Below, piece by piece: positions 38,715-47,510 of a stretch of 64,000 nt of DNA. Position numbers and translations under genes: made by a program. Under the pieces are notes generated by a model. That model did no database searches and was not told the origin of the DNA. It saw only the letters and a program-made list of their open reading frames with translations. The stretch comes from Sulfurimonas sp. (GTDB lineage: Bacteria > Campylobacterota > Campylobacteria > Campylobacterales > Sulfurimonadaceae), in NCBI RefSeq assembly GCF_029027405.1, contig NZ_CP093396.1, forward strand, positions 1,798,001 to 1,862,000. Direction: 5' to 3'. How positions within the stretch are numbered: the stretch's first letter is position 1; each line of letters opens with the position of its first letter.

Positions 38715-39551
38715 TTATAAACGGCTAAGAAAATTATCTATTTGACTTTTATCCTTAAATTCTATAGTAAATTTATTCCTTGAAAAATTTGTTTTATAAC
38801 CTAGAAACTCAAATTTTTCTTTTAAGTCAGAAAAATCATATTCTGCAGCCTTAGTTTTCTCAACAAATGGTTCATCTTTATTTTTCATATTTTTTATGAT
38901 CGACTCTACTTCTCTAACACTAAGTTTTTGTCCAATAATTGAATTTACTATCAGTTGTTGCTGCTTTTCATCAAGTCCTATCAAAACTTTTGCATGACCA
39001 GCAGTTATTTTTTTCTCAATAAGAGCTTTCTGAGTTTTTGATGAAAGTTGGAGCAACCTAATTGTATTTGTGATATGTGTTCTACTTTTATGTATCTTTA
39101 GAGCTAGTTCTTCTTGTGTTACATCATACATTTTCAGAAGTTCACTGTAAGCCTCTGCAAGTTCTACCGAGTTTAATTCATCTCTTTGAATATTTTCAAT
39201 TAGTGCAAACTGTCGCATTTTCTTATCATCAGTATTCAATAAAATTGCACGAATTGTTTTTAATTTTAATAATTTTGAGGCACGAACTCTTCTTTCTCCT
39301 GCAATTAAAATATATCCATCTATATCTTCGCTTACTACTATTGGTTGAAGTAAACCATCATTTTTAATTGATTCTCCTAGTTCTAAAAGAGAACTTTCAT
39401 TAAAATATTTTCGAGGTTGATATGGATTAGGTCTAATGTCTTTAAGAGATAATTCTATTATACTATTTTTTGATGAACTCTCATTTCCGTAAGCCTCATC
39501 CATCTCTCCTAAAAGTGCGTCTAGTCCACGACCAAGTTTCACTGATTTCAT
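38715..39551 (-). CDS. parB: Chromosome partitioning protein ParB
   Basis: A 278-aa ParB/Spo0J-type CTPase and parS-binding protein. SLKDIRPNPYQPRKYFNESS and LLQPIVVSEDIDGYILIAGE-RR form the ParB-N (CTP-binding) domain, with ENIQRDELNSVELAEAY following. The HTH is TQEELALKIHKSRTHITNTI. It lies 7 bp after parA. No parS sequence (TGTTTCACGTGAAACA type) was seen in the window. Confidence 0.96.
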   Translation of the reverse strand: MKSVKLGRGLDALLGEMDEAYGNESSSKNSIIELSLKDIRPNPYQPRKYFNESSLLELGESIKNDGLLQPIVVSEDIDGYILIAGERRVRASKLLKLKTIRAILLNTDDKKMRQFALIENIQRDELNSVELAEAYSELLKMYDVTQEELALKIHKSRTHITNTIRLLQLSSKTQKALIEKKITAGHAKVLIGLDEKQQQLIVNSIIGQKLSVREVESIIKNMKNKDEPFVEKTKAAEYDFSDLKEKFEFLGYKTNFSRNKFTIEFKDKSQIDNFLSRL

Positions 39552-39558
39552 ACAAGCC

Positions 39559-40341
39559 TCACGATATTATTGTTTGTGCTAAGTTTTGATAAGCAATAGA
39601 ACCAATTGATTTTACATCATACAGTATAGCTGGTTTTCCAAAAGATGGAGCTTCTGCTAGTTTTACATTTCTTGGAACTACTATATATTTATTTTTAGAA
39701 TCTTTAAAAAGTTTACCTTTAAAATGCTGAGACAAATCAGCAAACACTTGTTTTGATAAGTTATTTTGAGAACTAAACATTGTTGGTAAAAAACCTTTTA
39801 TGCTTAACTTAGGGTTTATAGACTTTCTTACAAGTTTAACGGTATTTAAAAGCTGTGCAAGGCCTTCTAATGCGAAGAACTCACACTGAATAGGGATAAT
39901 TACAGAGTTAGATGCTGATAGTGCATTTATTGTCATTGGTCCAAGTGCCGGAGGAGAGTCTATGATTATATAATCATAATCTTTTTTTATATTCGCAATA
40001 GCTTTTTTAAGTACTAATTCTCTTCCATCTTTATTATCATTATCATAATATTCTTTCTCAATTCCTACTAAACCTATATTTGAAGGGGCAAGATGCAGGG
40101 TTGGTAAATCTGATTTTAAAATAATGTCTTTTAACTTTTTAGTACCTATTAATACATGATAAATATTGAATTCATAGTCATTTCTATGAAAGCCTAGAGA
40201 TGTCGTGGCGTTAGCCTGTGGATCAGCATCAATGAGAAGCACTTTTTTTTCTGCAACAGCAAGTGAAGCCGCTAGATTTACAGCAGTTGTTGTTTTACCA
40301 ACACCGCCTTTTTGATTTGCAATTACAATTACTTCACTCAT
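39559..40341 (-). CDS. parA: Chromosome partitioning ATPase ParA (Soj)
   Basis: A 260-aa deviant-Walker ATPase. ANQKGGVGKTTTAVNLAASL is the ParA P-loop with the signature lysine; DADPQANATTSLG and IIIDSPPALGPMTINAL complete it. It acts with ParB in origin segregation. It overlaps birA by 4 bp. Confidence 0.97.
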   Translation of the reverse strand: MSEVIVIANQKGGVGKTTTAVNLAASLAVAEKKVLLIDADPQANATTSLGFHRNDYEFNIYHVLIGTKKLKDIILKSDLPTLHLAPSNIGLVGIEKEYYDNDNKDGRELVLKKAIANIKKDYDYIIIDSPPALGPMTINALSASNSVIIPIQCEFFALEGLAQLLNTVKLVRKSINPKLSIKGFLPTMFSSQNNLSKQVFADLSQHFKGKLFKDSKNKYIVVPRNVKLAEAPSFGKPAILYDVKSIGSIAYQNLAQTIIS

Positions 40342-40973
40342 CTTGTGCTGTATATCCTTTCACCATTACTAATCACTGAACCATCACTTAAAAGTTTCGC
40401 ATTTTCTAAAGAAATTCTTAAACTTTTGGAATGTGTGAAAAAGTTTTTATTATTCTCAAATTCTAACTCATATTTGCTAAAAACTTCCTTCCATGAAAAA
40501 TTTTTAGCTATATTAGAAAAATAGTTATTCAACAAAAGTTCTCTACTAATATTTATATCTAGTTTTGAAAATCCTTTGGGAGAAGTGAGAATATTTAATC
40601 CTACCCCACAAATAAGCACATTATCTATCATGTTTGTAATCATTCCACCTATTTTTTTATCATCCAAATAAAAATCATTTGGCCATTTCAACCAAACTTC
40701 TGAACCTAACTCATTAAGTGTATTTTTTAATATATAAGCAAAATATATAGATGAAGATTCAATTTTTAAGTCTTTTGGTAAATTTTTTAACTCTATTGCA
40801 AAAGATAAAAATAAGTTTCCCTCTAACGAATGCCAAAAATTATCTCTACTTCCTACACCTTTTGTTTGTATATTTGACACAACCGCATAAGGAAGATTTA
40901 CTCTTTTATCTTTAAGAAGGTTTTTTAAATATTTTTGAGTAGAGTCAACTGTATCAAGATAAAGTATCTGCAA
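40338..40973 (-). CDS. birA: Biotin-[acetyl-CoA-carboxylase] ligase
   Basis: A 211-aa monofunctional biotin protein ligase. It contains DTVDSTQKYLKNL, the biotin/ATP loop TKGVGSRDNFWHS (GRGRxxxxW variant), WLKWPNDFYLDDKKIGGM and CGVGLNI. No N-terminal repressor HTH is present, so it does not act as a biotin repressor. It overlaps fmt by 20 bp. Confidence 0.92.
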   Translation of the reverse strand: MQILYLDTVDSTQKYLKNLLKDKRVNLPYAVVSNIQTKGVGSRDNFWHSLEGNLFLSFAIELKNLPKDLKIESSSIYFAYILKNTLNELGSEVWLKWPNDFYLDDKKIGGMITNMIDNVLICGVGLNILTSPKGFSKLDINISRELLLNNYFSNIAKNFSWKEVFSKYELEFENNKNFFTHSKSLRISLENAKLLSDGSVISNGERIYSTR

Positions 40974-41889
40974 GATTTAATCTTTTTCCATTTATATATG
41001 ATGAGATATCCATCTCTTTCTTAGACGATGGTTGAACTTTAAAAATACGGATACTTCCTTTTTCACAACCAACTATTATTGACTCTTTTTCAACTAAAAG
41101 AATTTTACCTGCTTCATTTTCAGAGTGAACTTCAAGTAATTCTATTTTCTTTAATTTTAAACCACTTTCTAAATATATTGCTGGCCATGGAGTGAATGCT
41201 CTGTATTTATTATATACTTCACTAGCATTATTAAAAATAATTTCTCCATCTTTTTTTGTTATTTTTTTACAATGTGTAGCTTTTAAATCATTTTGTTTTT
41301 TTGGAGTATATGTTCTAAAATTATTTAAAACTTCTATTGTCAACTCACAGGCACAATTAGTCAATTTATCAAACAAACCATCTACCATTTCATCAGCATC
41401 TATATCAATTTTTTTTATTTTTAAAATATTACCTGTGTCTAAACCAATATCCATAAGCATTGCGGTCACACCCGTTTGCTTATCATTATTAAGAATACTT
41501 TGTTGAATTGGACTAGCTCCTCTATACGCTGGCAAGATAGAAGCATGTAGGTTTATACAAGGAGCGTGATTTAATATCTCTATAGGAAGTATTTGACCAT
41601 AAGCTGCAACAACAATATAATCACATTTTATATTTAAAAGTTCTTTTACTACTTCATCGTCTCTAAGTCTATTTGGCTGATAAACTTTTATATCATGCTC
41701 TTGTGCTAATGTTTTAACAACGGGAGGAGTCATTGTTTTTTTTCGTCCAACAGGTTTATCTGGTTGAGTATAAACAGCTACTACATTCATGTCATTTGTT
41801 TTAAGAATTGTTTGCAAAATTTCTTTTGCATAATCTGGAGTACCCATAAAAATAACATTTACCCCAAGGGCACTTCTTGCAGGGCGCAT
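40954..41889 (-). CDS. fmt: Methionyl-tRNA formyltransferase
   Basis: A 311-aa enzyme that formylates initiator Met-tRNA. VIFMGTPDYAKEILQTIL, YTQPDKPVGRKK, CINLHASILPAYRGASPIQQ (catalytic HxSLLPxxRG region) and MDIGLDTGNIL are diagnostic. The start at 41889 overlaps the proB stop (TAATG) and adds about ten residues before the usual family N-terminus; a TTG at 41868 is an alternative. Confidence 0.95.
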   Translation of the reverse strand: MRPARSALGVNVIFMGTPDYAKEILQTILKTNDMNVVAVYTQPDKPVGRKKTMTPPVVKTLAQEHDIKVYQPNRLRDDEVVKELLNIKCDYIVVAAYGQILPIEILNHAPCINLHASILPAYRGASPIQQSILNNDKQTGVTAMLMDIGLDTGNILKIKKIDIDADEMVDGLFDKLTNCACELTIEVLNNFRTYTPKKQNDLKATHCKKITKKDGEIIFNNASEVYNKYRAFTPWPAIYLESGLKLKKIELLEVHSENEAGKILLVEKESIIVGCEKGSIRIFKVQPSSKKEMDISSYINGKRLNLADTLS

Positions 41890-42656
41890 TATTTAGCACC
41901 TTTATTTGTAAAAAGTGTTCCACCTATATGATTTTCATCAAGAAGATAACTTTGAATATCTTTTAAATCAAATCCTGTTGCTAAGAAAGTATCTATATTA
42001 TTATTTAAAAGATATGAAGCAGCTTTTAGTTTTGTAACTATTCCACCTGTTGCAAAAGTACCGTGTGGAGTTGCATTTTTATCTAAATCTTTTTTATCAA
42101 TGCTATTTACAATTTTAAGTATCTTAGCATCTGTGTTTTTTCTTGGATCTTTATCATAGTAAGCATCTATATCAGAGAGTATAATCAACATATCAGCATC
42201 TATATGTTTTGTAATATATGCTGATAGCTGATCGTTATCTCCAACTTCTAACTCATCAGTAGTTGTTGCATCGTTTTCATTTATAATAGGTAAAACACCA
42301 TTTGAGATAAGAGTATCAACAGTATTTTTTATTTTGTTTATTTCTTGAACTTTACTAAGATTTGCTGCGGTTACTAAAACCTGAGAAATTATAATATTAT
42401 GTTTAGAAAATTTTTCCGCGTAAGTATGCATTAACACCGGTTGACCAATAGATGCTAAAGCTTGTTTATTTGTTATTACACTTCTATCTAGTTGAATCTT
42501 AGTATATCCAGCAGCAACTGCACCAGATGATACTAAAACAACTTCATTATTTTTTTTTAACTCTGCTAAAAAATTAACTAGATTTCCCATTCTATCAAAG
42601 GCTAGAGAATCATTATGTGCTAAAACTGCACTTCCAACTTTAACAACTATTCGCAT
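41889..42656 (-). CDS. proB: Glutamate 5-kinase (without PUA domain)
   Basis: A 255-aa amino-acid kinase for the first step of proline synthesis. RIVVKVGSAVLAHND, VLVSSGAVAAGYTKI, IINENDATTTDELEVGDND-QL and GTFATGGIVTKLKAA are diagnostic. The C-terminal PUA domain of E. coli ProB (367 aa) is absent, as in other short forms. It lies 4 bp downstream of obg. Confidence 0.95.
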   Translation of the reverse strand: MRIVVKVGSAVLAHNDSLAFDRMGNLVNFLAELKKNNEVVLVSSGAVAAGYTKIQLDRSVITNKQALASIGQPVLMHTYAEKFSKHNIIISQVLVTAANLSKVQEINKIKNTVDTLISNGVLPIINENDATTTDELEVGDNDQLSAYITKHIDADMLIILSDIDAYYDKDPRKNTDAKILKIVNSIDKKDLDKNATPHGTFATGGIVTKLKAASYLLNNNIDTFLATGFDLKDIQSYLLDENHIGGTLFTNKGAK

Positions 42657-42660
42657 TATC

Positions 42661-43761
42661 TTATTCTCTATTTGTTTGAACTAAATTAAAAAGTCCATAT
42701 TTTAGAGCCTCTATATTTTTAGAAGTTGCAGAAGAGATTGCTGCCACTAGATATGGAAGTTTATTATCATATCCTAAAGTTCTATCTGCGGAATCCTGTA
42801 TGAAATAAGGTACTTCTGAATCAAAGTTAAATTCACTAGAATTACTAGCTTCTAAACCAAGAAGTTCCAAGAAACCATTAACTAAAGCATTTATCTCATC
42901 AGGAGGAACAATATCTACTCTAGTTAGAGCAATAGCAAAATTACTATCGCCTAATTTTTCACTAAATGAAGATATCTCATCTTGAAGTACTTCTATCTGT
43001 TCTTTTAAATCTCTATATGATGCTAAATCGACCATATATAAAAGGGTTTTAGTTCTTTCAATATGTCTTAAAAATTGAATCCCAAGACCTTTACCTTCGT
43101 GAGCACCACCAATAATTCCAGGAATATCAGCCATAACAAATGACTCAAAATCTCCAATATTCACTTGACCAAGTTTTGGTGTAAGTGTTGTAAACTCGTA
43201 ATTTGCAATTTCTGGACGAGCATTTGATACAGTTGAAATAAGAGTAGATTTACCAACATTAGGAAAACCAACCAGTCCAACATCAGCAATTAGCTTAAGG
43301 TCAAGCTTTATAGCTCTTGTTTCACCTTTTTCACCAGGTTGAGCGTAAGTTGGTCTTTGATTAGTTGGTGATTTAAAGTGAGTATTTCCAAGCCCACCTT
43401 TTCCACCTAGTAAGAACTTCTCTTCTTGAGCATCTTTGAGCATGTCAAAAAGAACTTCACCGCTATCAGAATCTATGATTTGTGTTCCAGGAGGAACAAT
43501 GATTACTTTTTTCGCACCAGACTTTCCTGACATACGAGAAGCTTCACCTTGTGCACCACCATCTGCTTTTAAGTGCATTCTTCTTTGAAAGTGAGAGAGA
43601 GTATGTGTGTTATTGTCACACTTAAACCAGATGTCGCCACCTTTTCCACCATCTCCACCGTTAGGACCACCATTTAGTACAAACTTTTCTCGACGAAATG
43701 CAACACACCCTTGTCCACCTTTTCCAGATGAAACTGTTAATTCAACGCTATCTGTAAACAT
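42661..43761 (-). CDS. obg: GTPase Obg
   Basis: Ribosome-associated GTPase. I start at ATG 43761 (MFTDSVELTVSSGKGGQG, 366 aa), 6 nt after AAGGA; ATG 43767 sits directly against that site. The Gly-rich Obg fold covers residues 1-155. G1 GFPNVGKST is near 166-174, with DIPGIIGGAHEGKGLGIQFL as the G3 region. The C-terminal part is short and lacks the OCT domain. It follows rpmA, a common rplU-rpmA-obg arrangement. Confidence 0.96.
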   Translation of the reverse strand: MFTDSVELTVSSGKGGQGCVAFRREKFVLNGGPNGGDGGKGGDIWFKCDNNTHTLSHFQRRMHLKADGGAQGEASRMSGKSGAKKVIIVPPGTQIIDSDSGEVLFDMLKDAQEEKFLLGGKGGLGNTHFKSPTNQRPTYAQPGEKGETRAIKLDLKLIADVGLVGFPNVGKSTLISTVSNARPEIANYEFTTLTPKLGQVNIGDFESFVMADIPGIIGGAHEGKGLGIQFLRHIERTKTLLYMVDLASYRDLKEQIEVLQDEISSFSEKLGDSNFAIALTRVDIVPPDEINALVNGFLELLGLEASNSSEFNFDSEVPYFIQDSADRTLGYDNKLPYLVAAISSATSKNIEALKYGLFNLVQTNRE

Positions 43762-43802
43762 TGTCATTCCTTACATTTTAAAAATTTTTACTAAATTGTG
43801 AA

Positions 43803-43851
43803 AGAGTTTAAAAACTCTGTGAAGTAGAAATATTTGGGCGAAGCCCAAATA
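43803..43851. repeat. Two perfect hairpins between rpmA and obg
   Basis: AGAGTTT-AA-AAACTCT (43803-43818) and TATTTGGGC-GAA-GCCCAAATA (43831-43851). Read on the minus strand after rpmA, the second has a 9-bp stem followed by TTTCTACTTC, a weak T-run. They may form a leaky terminator or processing site that lowers obg expression relative to the ribosomal proteins. Confidence 0.6.
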
Positions 43852-43859
43852 CTGTAGAA

Positions 43860-44117
43860 TTACGCAGCAGCTATTACTGAAACTTGTTTACGCTTTTTAT
43901 CTTTTCTTTCAAAAGTTACAACGCCTTCAATAAGTGCAAATATTGTATGATCTTTACCCATTCCAACATTTTTACCTGGATGAACTTTAGTTCCTCTTTG
44001 ACGAATGATAATGTTACCTGGGATAACTACTTCACCACCAAATTTTTTAACACCAAGTCTTCTACCAGCTGAGTCACGATTATTCTGTGTACTACCTTGA
44101 CCTTTCTTATGTGCCAT
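43860..44117 (-). CDS. rpmA: 50S ribosomal protein L27
   Basis: An 85-aa L27 with N-terminus [20 protein letters not shown] and [15 protein letters not shown]. It lacks the N-terminal cleavage extension seen in Firmicutes. It lies 20 bp after rplU. Confidence 0.98.
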   Translation of the reverse strand: MAHKKGQGSTQNNRDSAGRRLGVKKFGGEVVIPGNIIIRQRGTKVHPGKNVGMGKDHTIFALIEGVVTFERKDKKRKQVSVIAAA

Positions 44118-44137
44118 ACTATGCTCCTTCTTTTAGC

Positions 44138-44446
44138 TTATGCAGCTATTTTCGTGATACGAACACGAGTGAAGTCTCTTCTGAAACCTCTTTTAACTTT
44201 AGAGTCTTTACGACGACGCTTTTTGAAAATAACAATTTTTCTATCGCGACCTTCATTAATAACTTCTGCAGTAACTACGGCACCATCAACAAATGGAGCT
44301 CCAAATTTAAGTTCACCAGCATTAACTGCTAGAACTTCTGTTATCTCGATAGTATCTTTTGGCTCTAATGACATTTTATCTAATAAAAGAACGTCACCCT
44401 CTTGAACTTTATATTGTTTACCACCGTTTTTGATAATTGCGTACAT
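44138..44446 (-). CDS. rplU: 50S ribosomal protein L21
   Basis: A 102-aa L21: [20 protein letters not shown], then [14 protein letters not shown] at the C-terminus. I use ATG 44446, 6 nt after AAGGAA; a TTG two codons upstream gives no added conserved sequence. First gene of rplU-rpmA-obg. Confidence 0.98.
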   Translation of the reverse strand: MYAIIKNGGKQYKVQEGDVLLLDKMSLEPKDTIEITEVLAVNAGELKFGAPFVDGAVVTAEVINEGRDRKIVIFKKRRRKDSKVKRGFRRDFTRVRITKIAA

Positions 44447-44508
44447 ATACAATTCCTTGAATCTTTATAAAAGTTCGCAATTTTACCCAAACAAGCTTTA
44501 AGTTTTGT

Positions 44509-44850
44509 TTAATTAAGTTCTAATTGCATTAAATACATATCTTCACCATCGATAATTTTTATATCCACACCCTTACAAACAGGGCAACAGTAGTCCATTT
44601 TACCTATTGTTGATTCTTTTTGACAATTATTACATTGGATTACTATATCTTGCATATTTATGACAAACTCTGCTTCTTCACAAATTGTCTTTTCTTTAAA
44701 GGTATCAAAAGCTGTTTGAAGTAAACTTGGCTCTACTCCACTCATAACACCTATTTTAACTACTACTTTTAATACTTTTGTAGAATTATTCTCTCTCGCA
44801 TTATCTTCACACGAATCCAAAAGTGATTGAACTATACTATATTCATGCAT
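44509..44850 (-). CDS. hypA: Hydrogenase nickel incorporation protein HypA
   Basis: A 113-aa nickel and zinc metallochaperone. MHEYSIVQSLLDSCEDNARE gives the N-terminal Ni site (Met1, His2), and the zinc site is two CxxC pairs, CNNC and CPVC. Works with HypB to insert nickel into the NiFe hydrogenase large subunit. It overlaps the hypX stop by 8 bp. Confidence 0.95.
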   Translation of the reverse strand: MHEYSIVQSLLDSCEDNARENNSTKVLKVVVKIGVMSGVEPSLLQTAFDTFKEKTICEEAEFVINMQDIVIQCNNCQKESTIGKMDYCCPVCKGVDIKIIDGEDMYLMQLELN

Positions 44851-46498
44851 TTTTTATTTCCCTTAATCTATCTGGTGTTTTAATTGGACATACTTTATAT
44901 ACAAATTCTTGCCTTAGGGCATGAAAAGAACTATCTTTATCCCAAAATTCAGGATACATGACTTTTAACTCTTCTTCTTTGCATCTATCTATATGATTTT
45001 CATTTTCTTGAAGGTAATCTTGTTTTTCATATATATAATCTTCATATTTTTCTTCATCTTCTACTAAAACACTGCAAAATCCCCTTAAACTATCAAAATA
45101 ATCCTCTTGAGAAAAAACCTCATCAATCATATTTATCTTTTTTGCTTCATTTGAACTTATGGGTAAGCATCTATATAAAAGTTTTTTTGCTTTAACTTCC
45201 CCTACTCTTTTTGGCAAAGAAAAAGTATGATATTCACTTCCACTTAATCCTAAGGTTTTATAGTGAGGGTTTAAAACACTTTTACTAGATGCAACAACAT
45301 AGTCACAAGCGAGAGCTAAAAAGACTCCACCTGCTCCTGCATTCTTATGCAGAGATGCTACTGTAATAACCTCATCTGCGAAGATGATAGATTTAACTAA
45401 ATCATTCATGGCATTTATATTGCTCCAGCCATCTTCACCTTGTTTTTTAGAATCTTCTAAAATATTTAAATGAATACCATTACTAAAAAACTCCTCTGCC
45501 CCAATAAGAACAATAACCTTTGAACTTTCTTTGAGATATTCAAAAGCATACTTAAGTCTTATGCACTGCTCTGAATGCATTGCACCATTATGAAAGTTAA
45601 AACAAAGATATGTCACATCTCCATCTTTATGAGAACCGATTTCATAAAATGTTTTATAGCTCATATCAAAGATGAGAGGAAGTCTATGCTCTTTAACACC
45701 TTTTATCTTATCTTTTAACACATAAGTTGCTGGAAGTTTAAAAGCACCCTCTTTGATAAGATGGCTTATCCATATTGCACCATCTGTGGTTGCCACACAA
45801 ATAGCACCATCTCTTTTGGCAATAATTTCTTTTGGATTTCCTTTTAACTTACTTTCAAACCACACACCAAAAAGATAACAGCTTATTCCAAAAAACTCAT
45901 CTTTAACCCCAGGGTAACTATCACTTAACCTAATTTTTTTTATAATATCTTTACTTGTATCTTTTTCCCACTCTATTGCTCTATCAACTTGTTTTAGATA
46001 TTTATGCATTGGTGTTTTTAACTGTGGTGTTGCTTTGAAATCTGTGTTTTGTAGGTTTATAAGTAGTTCTTTTGTAGCTTCAATAGTAGCATTTGCCACT
46101 TCATCTCTATACATAGATGCTTTAGTAGCATCTCGCATAAGAAAATTAACCTCGCTGTATATCTCTCCACCATCAAGCTCTTCATTTGCTTTTAGGATTA
46201 CTACTCCCCATTCTTTCTTTTGCTCTAATAAAGCATGATCAAGTGAATTATGCCCTCTATCTCCTCTTATACCTGGATGAAGTACAAACGAAGGAGTATT
46301 TAAAAATATCTCTTTTGGAATAAACTTTTTTAAAAATGGACAAAAAACGATATCTGGCTTAAATCTTTGGACTGAATCTATCATTACCTCATCACTAATA
46401 GCATATTCTATTGAAATGGTGTGATTCATATCTTTAAGAAGACAGAAAACTCTTTGAGTTAAAGAGTTAAAAGCTGAAACGATTAGAAGTATTTTCAT
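44843..46498 (-). CDS. hypX: HypX-type hydrogenase maturation protein
   Basis: A 551-aa two-domain protein. The N-terminal half (about residues 1-245) is formyltransferase-like: VLHPGIRGDRGHNSLDHALL, WGVVILKANEELDGGEIYSE. The C-terminal half (about 280-480) is enoyl-CoA hydratase/isomerase-like: CFNFHNGAMHSEQC, KNAGAGGVFLALACDYVVAS. In known HypX this pair converts a formyl group, via formyl-CoA, to the CO ligand of the NiFe site under oxic conditions. It lies between hypA and hypE, directly abutting hypE (0 bp gap). Confidence 0.9.
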   Translation of the reverse strand: MKILLIVSAFNSLTQRVFCLLKDMNHTISIEYAISDEVMIDSVQRFKPDIVFCPFLKKFIPKEIFLNTPSFVLHPGIRGDRGHNSLDHALLEQKKEWGVVILKANEELDGGEIYSEVNFLMRDATKASMYRDEVANATIEATKELLINLQNTDFKATPQLKTPMHKYLKQVDRAIEWEKDTSKDIIKKIRLSDSYPGVKDEFFGISCYLFGVWFESKLKGNPKEIIAKRDGAICVATTDGAIWISHLIKEGAFKLPATYVLKDKIKGVKEHRLPLIFDMSYKTFYEIGSHKDGDVTYLCFNFHNGAMHSEQCIRLKYAFEYLKESSKVIVLIGAEEFFSNGIHLNILEDSKKQGEDGWSNINAMNDLVKSIIFADEVITVASLHKNAGAGGVFLALACDYVVASSKSVLNPHYKTLGLSGSEYHTFSLPKRVGEVKAKKLLYRCLPISSNEAKKINMIDEVFSQEDYFDSLRGFCSVLVEDEEKYEDYIYEKQDYLQENENHIDRCKEEELKVMYPEFWDKDSSFHALRQEFVYKVCPIKTPDRLREIKNA

Positions 46499-47497
46499 TT
46501 AACAGATGCGAGGAAGTAACTCACCACTAGGAGTATCTAAAAATCTTGAAGTTCCCCAAGAACTATTTAAAATAACTTTTTGTTTATGTGTGTCAGTAAC
46601 TTTTGCAATTATAGTTGCTCTAGAGCCATTTTCAAATGTTTTAAGTATCTCAACCGCGCTACTAGCATCTTCTTCTTTTATGGCTAAAACAAAAGTACCC
46701 TCATTTGCTAAAGCACTTGCTTCAAAGCCTAGCATCTCACAGATGCCATTAACCTCATTACTTATAGGTAATTTTTCTTCTTCAACTTCTATACAAATAT
46801 CTGACTGCTTTGCCCATTCATTTAAAACAGCACTTACACCACCTCTTGTAGCATCTCTAAGAGCAGTTATCTGTATGTTAGCATCTATGAGTGCTTTTAC
46901 TTGTGGGTATAAAGAAGCACAATCACTCTTTAGCGAACTACTCATCTCAATATCTTCACGAGCAACAAAAATAGTAGCGCCATGACACCCTATGTCACGA
47001 TTTACTAAAATCACATCTTCTTTAGTGATATGGTTTGAGCTAATTCCTTTTTTCATTATCTCACCGATTCCAGTAGTGTTTATAAAAATCTTATCAACAC
47101 TACCTTTTGGAACAACCTTAGTATCTCCACTTACAACAATAGCACCATTTATTTCAAGTTCTTTTTTCATACTACGGACAATTTTTTCTAAATCTCTTAC
47201 AGCAAAACCTTCTTCAATTATCACACTACATGTTAAATACTTTGGTTTTGCACCCATCATAGCTAAGTCATTACAAGTTCCACAAACTGCAAGCTTTCCG
47301 ATATCCGCTCCAGGAAAAAAAAGTGGACTTACTGTAAAACTATCAGTAGAAAAAGCTAACTCTCCATTATGAATAACAGCTGCATCTTCATTTCGTTCAA
47401 GTATTTCATTTTTAAAAGCTTTATAAAAAACCTTAGTTATAAGTTCGTTGTTCTCTTGACCGCCGTTACCTTGTGCTAGTGTAATTGTTTTTGTCAT
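46499..47497 (-). CDS. hypE: Hydrogenase maturation protein HypE
   Basis: A 332-aa PurM-like ATPase that dehydrates the C-terminal thiocarbamate to thiocyanate to supply the CN ligands. I start at ATG 47497 (MTKTITLAQGNGGQENNELI) after AGGAAG; the longer frame runs into the aldo/keto reductase gene. NEDAAVIHNGELAFSTDSFT and VSGDTKVV are typical, and the protein ends in PRIC, whose Cys is the carbamoylated residue. Confidence 0.96.
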   Translation of the reverse strand: MTKTITLAQGNGGQENNELITKVFYKAFKNEILERNEDAAVIHNGELAFSTDSFTVSPLFFPGADIGKLAVCGTCNDLAMMGAKPKYLTCSVIIEEGFAVRDLEKIVRSMKKELEINGAIVVSGDTKVVPKGSVDKIFINTTGIGEIMKKGISSNHITKEDVILVNRDIGCHGATIFVAREDIEMSSSLKSDCASLYPQVKALIDANIQITALRDATRGGVSAVLNEWAKQSDICIEVEEEKLPISNEVNGICEMLGFEASALANEGTFVLAIKEEDASSAVEILKTFENGSRATIIAKVTDTHKQKVILNSSWGTSRFLDTPSGELLPRIC

Positions 47498-47510
47498 TAT
47501 AATCTTCCTA

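Noticed and set aside
46506-46985. Long plus-strand frame opposite hypE (159 aa)
   Set aside because: Antisense to a conserved HypE; composition is Ser/Leu/Ala-rich with no domain.
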